Source: Ruminococcus sp. (GTDB taxonomy: Bacteria > Bacillota > Clostridia > Oscillospirales > Ruminococcaceae). From it: 59,398 nt of DNA. Each line of letters begins with the position of its first letter. The stretch's first letter is position 1. Below, piece after piece: positions 34,293-41,572 of this stretch. The notes beneath the pieces were generated by a model. The model did not search any database, was not told the DNA's origin, and saw only the letters and a program-made list of their open reading frames with translations. The translations under genes were made by a program, and so were the position numbers. The stretch spans positions 1-59,398 of the forward strand of contig JAIDUG010000012.1 in assembly GCA_029060305.1 (NCBI GenBank), read 5' to 3'.

Positions 34293-34790
34293 ATGGTTTC
34301 GATTGAAAAAGTAACCACTGATTCGGAACTCCGTGATGTTGCCGGACTTGCTGAAAAAATATGGCACGAATTTTTTCCTATGATACTTTCTGCTGAACAG
34401 ATTGACTATATGGTTGAAAAATTCCAGTCATACGAGGCTATGAAAAATCAGACAGTATCTCAGAACTATTATTATCTTACTGTCAGAAATGACGGCGATT
34501 TATGCGGTTATATCGCAGTTAAGCCCGAAAATGACGGTCGTTTTTTCCTGAGTAAACTTTATCTTCGCAGTGATATGCGTGGAAAGGGTATAGCCTCGCA
34601 GATGATGAAAAGGGTTTTCGCTGAGGCTGAAAGTAACGGCAAGAAGTCCGTTTATCTCACCGTAAACAAATATAATACTCATGCGATTGAAGTTTATAGG
34701 AAACTCGGCTTTGAAACCGTAGATTCCGTCGTTACTGAAATTGGAAACGGTTTCGTAATGGACGATTATATTATGGAGTACAAACTGTAA
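34293..34790 (+). CDS. GNAT-family N-acetyltransferase
   Basis: The 165-residue protein starts at ATG 34293 (GAGGAG of the yebC end is its ribosome-binding site). Acetyl-CoA-binding motif A is LYLRSDMRGKGIASQMMK (R/QxxGxG/A form), with YLTVNKYNTHAIEVYRKLGF as motif B. The substrate is unknown. It is the last gene before the strong hairpin at 34800-34848. Confidence 0.9.
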   Translation: MVSIEKVTTDSELRDVAGLAEKIWHEFFPMILSAEQIDYMVEKFQSYEAMKNQTVSQNYYYLTVRNDGDLCGYIAVKPENDGRFFLSKLYLRSDMRGKGIASQMMKRVFAEAESNGKKSVYLTVNKYNTHAIEVYRKLGFETVDSVVTEIGNGFVMDDYIMEYKL

Positions 34791-34799
34791 TATATTTAA

Positions 34800-34848
34800 C
34801 CTCTCTGTAATATAATTCATTAAGTTATATTACAGGGAGGATTTTTTT
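34800..34848 (+). terminator. 16-bp hairpin: terminator that also buries the mntP ribosome-binding site
   Basis: CCTCTCTGTAATATAA (34800-34815) pairs with TTATATTACAGGGAGG (34825-34840), one G-U pair, 9-nt loop, then ATTTTTTT. The GGGAGG on the 3' arm is the only ribosome-binding site for the GTG of mntP at 34849. Confidence 0.8.
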
Positions 34849-35406
34849 GTGAATATAGTTGAATTGTTTCTGCTGTCCGTTGGGCTTGCAATGGACGCTT
34901 TTTCCGCATCTGTCTGTGAGGGTGTGAGAATGAAAAAAATTAACCGTATGGGTACGGTACTTACTGCCCTGTTTTTCGGGATATTTCAGGCGGGTATGCC
35001 CTTACTGGGTTATTTCCTCGGAAGCCGTTTTTCAGAAGTCACTTCCGCTTACGACCACTGGATTGCTTTTATACTGCTCGGAATAATCGGCGGTAAAATG
35101 CTATGGGAAGCGTTTCACCCCGACGAAGAAAACGAAAAGGCGTATACTTTCAATCTCAGAGAGATAATAATTCTTTCCGTCGCAACCAGTATTGACGCAC
35201 TCGCAGTAGGAATAGTCTTCTCCGCTCAGAAAACAAATATATTTTTTTCCGTGTCGGTGATAGGTGCTGTAACTTTTCTTCTTTCGCTTTTCGGTGTAAT
35301 AATCGGAAACCGTTTCGGCAAGAAATACGGCAACAAGGCGGAAATCGTCGGCGGAGCAGTTCTCATATTCATAGGCGTGAAACTGCTTTTGCAGGATATT
35401 CTTTAA
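34849..35406 (+). CDS. mntP: Manganese efflux pump MntP
   Basis: The 185-residue protein has six transmembrane helices arranged as two three-helix repeats. The signature Asp-containing segments LLSVGLAMDAFSASVCEG (helix 1) and LSVATSIDALAVGI (helix 4) are the MntP/YebN metal-site motifs, with GIFQAGMPLLGYFLG between. It exports Mn(II). The start is GTG 34849. Its ribosome-binding site lies in the stem of the hairpin just upstream, so expression is probably controlled by RNA folding or by a promoter inside the loop region. I see no known Mn riboswitch motif. Confidence 0.93.
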   Translation: MNIVELFLLSVGLAMDAFSASVCEGVRMKKINRMGTVLTALFFGIFQAGMPLLGYFLGSRFSEVTSAYDHWIAFILLGIIGGKMLWEAFHPDEENEKAYTFNLREIIILSVATSIDALAVGIVFSAQKTNIFFSVSVIGAVTFLLSLFGVIIGNRFGKKYGNKAEIVGGAVLIFIGVKLLLQDIL

Positions 35407-35443
35407 CAAAAAAGCTGTCTGTTAAAAAACGGACAGCTTTTTG
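35407..35443. terminator. Bidirectional terminator
   Basis: Stem AAAAAGCTGTCyGTT / AACrGACAGCTTTTT. It serves both mntP and the converging dockerin protein gene. Confidence 0.85.
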
Positions 35444-35455
35444 ATATAACCGGAA

Positions 35456-36913
35456 TTATTTTATATCGGGTATTTTGTCAAGCGGTAAGTCTGAAAGATT
35501 AATCAGTTTTGCCTCAACCATCTGAATTGCAAGTGCATCTGAATTTGTAACATCGTCGTGTCCTACAACGTCGGCATTTATTTTGCCTTGTTCTGATAAC
35601 TTGTATTCGCTGGGATTTGAGATTGACTGCATAATGAGTACAGCATCGGATATGTTTACTTTACCGTCAGTGTTTGCATCTCCCCATACTGTTTCAGTGC
35701 CCAGTAAATCGGAAGTTGCTGTAGTTGTGGTACTCTCAGAAGTAGTGATAGTAGTTTCTGTTGTGGAAGTTGTTGTGGTTTCGGCAGAAGTAGTTGTTGT
35801 AGTTTCTGCCGGTTTTGCAGAGGACTGAGTTGTAGTGGTTGCCGGTGGTTCACCGTCCTCCCATACAGCTTCAAGGGTTATACCTTTTCCGGCAATAGCA
35901 CCCTTAATCATATACGGACTGCCGACAGGATAAACCGTGCCGTCCTCATCTTTCCAGCCTGCGAGATACTTTCCGTTCTGAGTGATAGTAGCCTCCGGAG
36001 TAGCTATTTCAGTATCGGTCAGACCCTTTACTTTGAGATTGTTACTTGCATTTTTGTCCTGTCTGAAAACTACTGTATATTCTTTCGCTTGCCATACAGC
36101 AGTAAAAGTAACGTCATGACTGGGCATAACGTAGCCTGAATAACTCGGTGGATAAACTTTGTTGTCATCGTCGCAGAGCCAGCCCGAAATTGTGAAACCG
36201 TTTCTTGAGAATCTGTTGTTAGCCTGTAAATCTGTTGCAACACTTTCCGGCTGAACATATTCCATAAAGTTTGCACCTACAACACGGTCAACATCGCCGA
36301 CAGTATATGTTATTTTATAACGTTTTTTCCAGTTGGGAGTGAGGGTAACGTCGTGGTCAGGCATAATGAATTTTTCATTACCTATCATTTCCGTATCTTC
36401 AAAAATCCAGCCGAGCTGTACAAAGTCGCCGTAAGTATATGACTGCAACGGAATGGTTATAATATTTCCTGCTGTATATTCCCTGTCCGGTAAATCTTCA
36501 GAAGTATCAATAATTTCGCCATTCTGGTCTACCTGATAGCTGAGAGTGTACATTTCTTCAGCATCTTTCACAACCCATACTGGTTTGAGTGTAACGTCTT
36601 TTCCGTCAGGTGAACGGAAAATATCATTATATGTAAATGCGTGAATACCGTCATAAGTCCAGCCGGAAAAATAATATCCGTCTTTTTTCGGGAAAGCCTG
36701 CGGAATGACGATTGAAGACTTTGGTGCTGTCTTTACGGGAGCAATGAGTGCCTTGTCAGCATCTGAGATTGTTATTCCGTCTTCCGAACAGTCAAAAGTG
36801 ATTGTTATATCCTCGACTACGACATCTTCTGCTGAAACTGAAACTGCTGTACCGCACAATGCAAGTACACATACAGAAGTTACAGCGGTTAATCTGTTTA
36901 ATAAATTTTTCAT
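35456..36913 (-). CDS. Secreted InlB-repeat-like protein with C-terminal dockerin
   Basis: The 485-residue protein starts at ATG 36913 (AAGGAGG upstream). It has a signal peptide (1-27), four or five beta-grasp repeats of the Listeria-Bacteroides/InlB B-repeat type (about 40-345; GYYFSGWTYDG, VTLKPVW, VQLGWIFED, VTLTPNW, TISGWLCDDD), a Thr-rich linker (about 360-400) and a full dockerin (about 410-475; DANTDGKVNISDAVLIMQ and a degenerate second loop DVVGHDDVTNSDALAI). The domains suggest a surface or cellulosome-bound adhesion role with no enzyme. DUF4250 lies directly upstream on the same strand. Confidence 0.85.
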   Translation of the reverse strand: MKNLLNRLTAVTSVCVLALCGTAVSVSAEDVVVEDITITFDCSEDGITISDADKALIAPVKTAPKSSIVIPQAFPKKDGYYFSGWTYDGIHAFTYNDIFRSPDGKDVTLKPVWVVKDAEEMYTLSYQVDQNGEIIDTSEDLPDREYTAGNIITIPLQSYTYGDFVQLGWIFEDTEMIGNEKFIMPDHDVTLTPNWKKRYKITYTVGDVDRVVGANFMEYVQPESVATDLQANNRFSRNGFTISGWLCDDDNKVYPPSYSGYVMPSHDVTFTAVWQAKEYTVVFRQDKNASNNLKVKGLTDTEIATPEATITQNGKYLAGWKDEDGTVYPVGSPYMIKGAIAGKGITLEAVWEDGEPPATTTTQSSAKPAETTTTTSAETTTTSTTETTITTSESTTTTATSDLLGTETVWGDANTDGKVNISDAVLIMQSISNPSEYKLSEQGKINADVVGHDDVTNSDALAIQMVEAKLINLSDLPLDKIPDIK

Positions 36914-36923
36914 TTTTTCCTCC

Positions 36924-37100
36924 TTATTTGAAGCGGTTATGTTCCGGACTATAGGTATATCCGATTGAAGACAGTTTCTTTTCGAGTTCTTCCTGCTGAA
37001 TATCAAGACTTCTGCAAAGCTCGTCAAGTGAACTGTATTCATCTCTCAGCATAGTGTTGACATAGCTGAGAAGTATTGCGGGGTCTTTCGGAATGTTCAT
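36924..37100 (-). CDS. DUF4250-domain protein
   Basis: The 58-residue protein starts at ATG 37100 (CAGGAG upstream). MNIPKDPAILLSYVNTMLRD and SLDELCRSLDI, then KKLSSIGYTYSPEHNRF is the conserved DUF4250 pattern found as a small stand-alone protein across Clostridia; function is unknown. It stops 10 bp before the start of the InlB-repeat protein, so the two are probably co-transcribed. Confidence 0.88.
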   Translation of the reverse strand: MNIPKDPAILLSYVNTMLRDEYSSLDELCRSLDIQQEELEKKLSSIGYTYSPEHNRFK

Positions 37101-37219
37101 AATAAAACTCCTGTTCAAAATTATTCTATAGAATAACTATACAATAATTAACGCATTTTGTCAATAAAACAGCGTAAATATAAGATGTGAATTTTCAGTG
37201 AATGAAACATGTCTTTTAA

Positions 37220-37774
37220 TTATATTTCGTCCATTTTGCCGGACGAGTTTTTGTATCTGTCTATATAGTACTGATATGGACTGTTTTTTTCCTGCTCCGA
37301 AATCTTGTTTTTGTTTTCCTCAAAACGCTCATTGAAGTACGGAAAGCCATCCTGCTGTTCAAGCCAGTGATATTTCCTGTTCGTGACGGTAATGACTGCT
37401 GAACATATTACCGCTACAATGATATGCAGTGATTCAAGACTGTCCAGTGTAATGACGTTGAGGAAATACATTTCACTGCTGAAAAATATACTCATAGTCT
37501 TAAGAAGCAACGAAACAGGTACAGGGAGATATGTGAATTTTGTTTCTTTTTTATAAACACTCAGAATACCGGTTGCAAGAAATGCAAGCAGAAGAATAAG
37601 CGTTCCGACATAATCTTTAATGTTGTTACTTACACTGGCAAGCGATAAAGTACCATATATAACAGTTATACCAATAAGCGGTACACTTGATACAACATAT
37701 ATCCAAAAGATAATATTATAGATTTTCTGACATTTTTTCAGCATTGTCAGATTTTTTGCGTAATTATTTTTCAT
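37220..37774 (-). CDS. Hypothetical four-helix membrane protein
   Basis: The 184-residue protein has about four transmembrane segments (residues about 20-45, 55-75, 80-105, 110-130) and a charged cytoplasmic-looking tail with many Lys/Glu/Asn and YQYYIDRYKN. I recognise no family. It lies between DUF4250 and the phosphodiesterase; the 119-bp gap to DUF4250 holds nothing I recognise. Confidence 0.7.
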   Translation of the reverse strand: MKNNYAKNLTMLKKCQKIYNIIFWIYVVSSVPLIGITVIYGTLSLASVSNNIKDYVGTLILLLAFLATGILSVYKKETKFTYLPVPVSLLLKTMSIFFSSEMYFLNVITLDSLESLHIIVAVICSAVITVTNRKYHWLEQQDGFPYFNERFEENKNKISEQEKNSPYQYYIDRYKNSSGKMDEI

Positions 37775-37807
37775 AAAATGTCACATTCTTTCAATATTCA
37801 GAATATA

Positions 37808-38302
37808 CTATTTAAGAGGGGTAATTTCAGCGATGTTCATTACGATACCTGCCGGTGATATATCTATATGTCCGAAAGATGGATTTCTGCCGTCTCGTGG
37901 ACACGATGCACTCCCTGGATTCATTATGTAGAGACCGTTTTCATATTTCATAAAACGCTCGTGTGTATGTCCGTAAAGAACGATATTGCAACCGTTCATT
38001 AAAGCCGTTTTTTTCAGCGGTTCGAGGGAACTTTTCACGCCGTAATGATGACCGTGTGTTGCAAAGATTTTTCCGTCCGTAACCGGCAGTATAAACTGGT
38101 TATGGCTCATACTGTGGTAGTCGCAGTTTCCGGCAACGTGTATAATCTTACGTTCAAGCATAGGGTGCGTACTTCTGAAACGGTCTAACTCACGTTCACC
38201 GTCACCGAGATGTATAAACCAATCGGCATCTGTATTGCGGAGCAGGACATTTTCAAGAGCAGAATAACTTCCATGCGTATCTGAAATAACTATTATTCGC
38301 AT
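37808..38302 (-). CDS. YfcE/MJ0936-type phosphodiesterase
   Basis: The 164-residue calcineurin-like metallophosphoesterase has all five metal-site motifs: IVISDTHGSY, HLGDGERE, VAGNCDYH, THGHHYGV and YGHTHERF. Members cleave phosphodiester bonds of small molecules with Mn or Ni. GAAAGGGG precedes the ATG, with a promoter at 38334-38362. The usual partner (RdgB/RNase PH cluster) is not adjacent. Confidence 0.93.
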   Translation of the reverse strand: MRIIVISDTHGSYSALENVLLRNTDADWFIHLGDGERELDRFRSTHPMLERKIIHVAGNCDYHSMSHNQFILPVTDGKIFATHGHHYGVKSSLEPLKKTALMNGCNIVLYGHTHERFMKYENGLYIMNPGSASCPRDGRNPSFGHIDISPAGIVMNIAEITPLK

Positions 38303-38333
38303 AGTAAAAACCCCTTTCGATATAATTTAATAT

Positions 38334-38362
38334 ATTATATCATAAAAATTCCGGAATTGCAA
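38334..38362 (-). promoter_or_regulatory. Promoter of the phosphodiesterase gene
   Basis: TTGCAA (38357-38362), 17 bp, TATAAT (38334-38339) on the minus strand. Confidence 0.65.
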
Positions 38363-38391
38363 GCACAGAAAAAGAATTTTTGGAGGTAGCT

Positions 38392-38640
38392 ATGAATACA
38401 AATAATATTGACCCTAAAAAACTGAACGGTCTCCTTGAAGCTGTCAGCAAGAAAATAGGCGTGCCGTCTGAACAGCTCAGAAAAGAACTGGAGGCAGGTA
38501 AATTCGACAGTGCGATTTCCGCAATGGGCAGGAATGAGGCGACAAAGTTTCAGCAGGCAGTGAATAACCCGAAACTTGTTGAAAAGATGATGAGTACCCC
38601 TCAGGCTCAGGCACTTTATAAAAAACTTTCCGAAAAATAA
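38392..38640 (+). CDS. Small helical protein, first of a four-gene set ending in BofA
   Basis: The 82-residue protein starts at ATG 38392 (GGAGG 6 bp upstream); the frame is also open upstream. It is all-helical in appearance: DPKKLNGLLEAVSKKIG, SEQLRKELEAGKFDSAI, ATKFQQAVNNPKLVEKM. I recognise no named family. It is spaced 17 bp from the next gene and forms an operon of very small proteins with 38658, 39048 and 39261. Confidence 0.7.
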   Translation: MNTNNIDPKKLNGLLEAVSKKIGVPSEQLRKELEAGKFDSAISAMGRNEATKFQQAVNNPKLVEKMMSTPQAQALYKKLSEK

Positions 38641-38657
38641 GGCGAGGGGATTTTTTC

Positions 38658-39029
38658 GTGGAAGATACTATGGAAAAAATCGGAAAACTTCTTTCTGATG
38701 AGGAGAGCGTGAAACAGCTTTCCGAACTTGCACAGTTACTTATGAATAATGACAGCTCCGGTGAAAACGTTCCCGCCGAAAAGAAAAACTGCACGGTCAG
38801 CGACAACAACAATAACAATAATATGCCGGATATTGCAAAGATAATGCAACTTACTGAACTTATGGGGACTTTCTCTCAGAATGACAGAAACACCGATTTA
38901 CTTCTTGCTCTCCGACCTCATCTGAAAGAAGAACGTCAGCAGAGAGTTGACAAGGCAATAAAGATGCTCAGGCTTTTTGCTGTATGGAATGTTGCAAAAG
39001 AAAGCGGTCTGCTGAATGATATTATATAA
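38658..39029 (+). CDS. Small helical protein with Asn linker
   Basis: The 123-residue protein starts at GTG 38658 (GAGGGGA upstream). Two helical parts (KIGKLLSDEESVKQLSELAQ; IMQLTELMGTFSQNDRNTD... LRPHLKEERQQRVDKAIKML) flank an Asn run (NNNNNN). The second half resembles parts of short sporulation-associated Clostridia proteins but I cannot name a family. It is the second gene of the set that ends with bofA. Confidence 0.7.
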   Translation: MEDTMEKIGKLLSDEESVKQLSELAQLLMNNDSSGENVPAEKKNCTVSDNNNNNNMPDIAKIMQLTELMGTFSQNDRNTDLLLALRPHLKEERQQRVDKAIKMLRLFAVWNVAKESGLLNDII

Positions 39030-39047
39030 AGGTAAAGGGGGAATTCA

Positions 39048-39245
39048 ATGTCAGTCTATAACAACGGTAAATTTGCAGATATACCGCCGTCAGATATTCC
39101 CCCTGATTCCGCAGATATACTTGAAAAGATTTTCGGAAAGAATCTCGAAAGCGACAAACTTCTTGTACTTGCTCTTATGTTTATGCTTGTCAGAGAGGGT
39201 GCGGATATGAAACTCATTCTTGCACTGGGATATATACTTTTATGA
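39048..39245 (+). CDS. Tiny protein with hydrophobic C-terminus
   Basis: The 65-residue protein has a polar N-terminal half (KFADIPPSDIPPDSADILEK) and a hydrophobic C-terminal half (KLLVLALMFMLVREGADMKL). AAGGGGG precedes the ATG. It is the third member of the small-gene set before bofA, and function is unknown. Confidence 0.65.
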   Translation: MSVYNNGKFADIPPSDIPPDSADILEKIFGKNLESDKLLVLALMFMLVREGADMKLILALGYILL

Positions 39246-39260
39246 AAGAGGTTTTAAAAA

Positions 39261-39515
39261 ATGCAGACAGATTTGATATTCTGGCTTATATGCGGAGTTG
39301 CTGTAGTGGTTATGCTGATATACTATTCACGGCGTGAAAGAAAATTTTTGTCATTCATTTTCGGAGCTTTCACCGGAATGACCGCACTTTTTATACTTAA
39401 CAGATACGGCGGAACGATTGGTGCAGAAATCCCCCTGAATATTTTCAATGTCGGCGGAAGTGCCTTTCTCGGTGTACCATTTGTCGCCGGACTGGTTATA
39501 CTTAAATTCCTTTAG
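39261..39515 (+). CDS. bofA: BofA-family membrane protein
   Basis: The 84-residue protein has a first hydrophobic helix (about 6-22), a middle segment and a C-terminal IPLNIFNVGGSAFLGVPFVA, which matches the 'xPLNxxTxxxxGxLGxPG' signature of pro-sigma-K processing inhibitor BofA. In B. subtilis BofA anchors and inhibits the SpoIVFB protease in the outer forespore membrane. SpoIVFB is not in the window. AAAGAGGT precedes the ATG. Confidence 0.78.
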   Translation: MQTDLIFWLICGVAVVVMLIYYSRRERKFLSFIFGAFTGMTALFILNRYGGTIGAEIPLNIFNVGGSAFLGVPFVAGLVILKFL

Positions 39516-39540
39516 AATGTACCTGTTTCATTAAAGGTAC

Positions 39541-39569
39541 TTGCATTTTGCCGACGGATATGTTAAAAT
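39541..39569 (+). promoter_or_regulatory. Promoter of the nucleoside phosphorylase gene
   Basis: TTGCAT (39541-39546), 17 bp, TAAAAT (39564-39569). Confidence 0.65.
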
Positions 39570-39588
39570 ATATAATGGAGGTGATTTT

Positions 39589-40851
39589 GTGAATATTATT
39601 GATATTATCAGCAAAACAAAAAAACGTACGGAACTTTCGGAAGCTGAAATCAGGTGGCTTGTTGAAAAATATACCGACGGTGAAATTCCTGACTATCAGA
39701 TGTCGGCTTGGCTTATGGCTGTATGTCTGAACGGTCTTACTGAAAGCGAAACTCTCTCACTCACTCTTGCTATGCGTGACAGCGGTGATATACTTGATTT
39801 CAGCAGAATTGAAGGCATTACTGCCGACAAGCATAGCACAGGCGGTGTTGGTGACAAGACAAGCCTTATAATGTTGCCGATAGCTTCTGCTTGCGGATTG
39901 TATATCCCGAAAATGTCAGGCAGGGGACTGGGTCATACCGGCGGTACTATAGACAAGCTGGAAAGCATTTCGGGTTATCGTACAGAAATTCCGGTTGAGG
40001 AATTTAAGGAAATAGTAAGGCAGACAGGCTTTTCCATAATATCGCAAAGTGAGAATATCTGTCCGGCTGACAGGAAAATTTACTCTCTCAGAAATGCTAC
40101 CGGCACTGTAGACAGTATACCCCTTATATGTGCAAGTATAATGAGTAAGAAACTTGCAATGAATACCGATTGTATTCTGCTTGACGTGAAATACGGTTCA
40201 GGGGCTTTTATGAAAACTAAAAGTGAGGCTGAGGAACTTGCTTTACTTATGGAGAATATCGGAAAGAAAGCCAGAAAGAAATGTCATTCTTATGTTACCG
40301 ATATGGATATTCCGCTCGGAAATAATATCGGAAATGCTCTTGAAGTAAAGGAAGCTGTTGAGATTTTGCAGGGCAGATATAAGGGTGGTCTTTATGATTT
40401 ATGTATGGAACTTGTTGTCGAAATATTACAGCTTGCCGGAAAAGGTACTTCCTCAGAATGTATGAAAATGGCAGAAGATGCCGTATCTTCCGGAAAGGCT
40501 CTTGAAGTTTTACGCAAGACTATTGCTCTGCACGGTGGTGACAGCCGTGTATGTGATGACGTTTCACTTTTACCTCAGGCGAAATATAAATATGAAGTCC
40601 GTGCAGTATGCGATATGCAGATTACTGAAATTGACTGTCAGGAACTTGGAATGACTTCCGTGATACTGGGAGCAGGTCGCCTTGCAAAAGATGATATTAT
40701 TGATATGTCTGCCGGAATAGTTATGAACTGCTCGGCAGGGGACTGCATATCAGTTGATGATACCATAATGACGCTTTATTCCTCTACTGTCAGCGATTTT
40801 TCAGAATCTTCTTTCCGTGCAGTCAATGCACTGAAATTTAAGAAAATTTAA
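39589..40851 (+). CDS. pdp: Pyrimidine-nucleoside phosphorylase
   Basis: The 420-residue protein starts at GTG 39589 (GGAGGTG upstream). Thymidine/pyrimidine phosphorylase signature: DKHSTGGVGDKTSL phosphate loop, SGRGLGHTGGTIDKLESI, and LDVKYGSGAFM. It splits uridine, thymidine or deoxyuridine with phosphate for salvage. The C-terminal alpha/beta domain is present and length is slightly short of the usual 430. It is monocistronic. Confidence 0.95.
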   Translation: MNIIDIISKTKKRTELSEAEIRWLVEKYTDGEIPDYQMSAWLMAVCLNGLTESETLSLTLAMRDSGDILDFSRIEGITADKHSTGGVGDKTSLIMLPIASACGLYIPKMSGRGLGHTGGTIDKLESISGYRTEIPVEEFKEIVRQTGFSIISQSENICPADRKIYSLRNATGTVDSIPLICASIMSKKLAMNTDCILLDVKYGSGAFMKTKSEAEELALLMENIGKKARKKCHSYVTDMDIPLGNNIGNALEVKEAVEILQGRYKGGLYDLCMELVVEILQLAGKGTSSECMKMAEDAVSSGKALEVLRKTIALHGGDSRVCDDVSLLPQAKYKYEVRAVCDMQITEIDCQELGMTSVILGAGRLAKDDIIDMSAGIVMNCSAGDCISVDDTIMTLYSSTVSDFSESSFRAVNALKFKKI

Positions 40852-40863
40852 ATAATTTTTCTA

Positions 40864-40892
40864 TTGACTATTCCGGAAATATGTGGTATAAT
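40864..40892 (+). promoter_or_regulatory. Promoter of the zinc-ribbon gene
   Basis: TTGACT (40864-40869), 17 bp, TATAAT (40887-40892). Confidence 0.8.
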
Positions 40893-40923
40893 ATTAAAAA
40901 ATTTTTATGGAGGTGATTTTTCA

Positions 40924-41436
40924 ATGGGTTTTTTTGACTCAGTAAAGGATTTCGCAGGTAAGGTCGGAAATACCGTTGAAAAGGGTGCTAAAAGCGTTTC
41001 TGACAGTTCAAAGAAAATGGCTGAAAAATCAAGACTTAAAAAGGAAATTTCTCAGCTTGAAGAAGATGTCAACTCCGCTTATATCAGTATAGGAAAAGTT
41101 TTCTTTGAAAGACTTTCCGAAAATCCTGAGCCCGAATGCGAAAACGCAGTTGAGACAATCATTACAAAGGGTGAAAGAATAGAACAGCTCCGCAGACTTC
41201 TCACCAATCTTGAGGACAAAATGCACTGCCCGTCGTGTTCTGCTGAAATCTCAAAAGACCAGAAATTCTGTGACAAGTGCGGTGCAAAGATTGAGGAAGT
41301 ATTTGTTGCGGAAAATATCTGTCCCGCTCCTGAGCCGGTGAATGAAAATTCGTCAGCCGGAAAAGTATGCCCCGACTGTGGCACTCCGGCAGATGTTGAC
41401 CATTTATTCTGTCAGCAGTGCGGAAGAAAATTTTGA
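40924..41436 (+). CDS. Double zinc-ribbon protein with helical N-terminus
   Basis: The 170-residue protein starts at ATG 40924 (GGAGG upstream). Residues 1-100 are helical and charged (FFDSVKDFAGKVGNTVEKGA... RLKKEISQLEEDVNSAY), coiled-coil-like. Two zinc-ribbon pairs follow: CPSC...FCDKCG (about 104-120) and CPDCG...FCQQCG (about 149-167). Such proteins are common in Clostridia next to membrane or stress genes, with no assigned reaction. Confidence 0.8.
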   Translation: MGFFDSVKDFAGKVGNTVEKGAKSVSDSSKKMAEKSRLKKEISQLEEDVNSAYISIGKVFFERLSENPEPECENAVETIITKGERIEQLRRLLTNLEDKMHCPSCSAEISKDQKFCDKCGAKIEEVFVAENICPAPEPVNENSSAGKVCPDCGTPADVDHLFCQQCGRKF

Positions 41437-41445
41437 TTTGTAAAT

Positions 41446-41475
41446 TGCCGGAGATTTTTTTCCGGCAGTTTTTTT
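41446..41475 (+). terminator. Terminator of the zinc-ribbon gene
   Basis: Stem TGCCGGA/TCCGGCA with T-rich loop and T7 exit. Confidence 0.85.
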
Positions 41476-41572
41476 GTTTCAGGTATTTACTTTTTGCTGT
41501 TTCTGTGTTAAAATATCCTTATCACTTTGAACCTTTTAATTGTTAAAGTGTTCAGGAAAGGATTCAGATAAA

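Noticed and set aside
34800..34848. yybP-ykoY manganese riboswitch before mntP
   Set aside because: Only one long stem is present; the two-helix motif with conserved loops of that riboswitch is not visible.
39513..39541. Terminator after bofA
   Set aside because: A 6-bp GTACCT/AGGTAC inverted repeat is present but has no T run, so it was not called.
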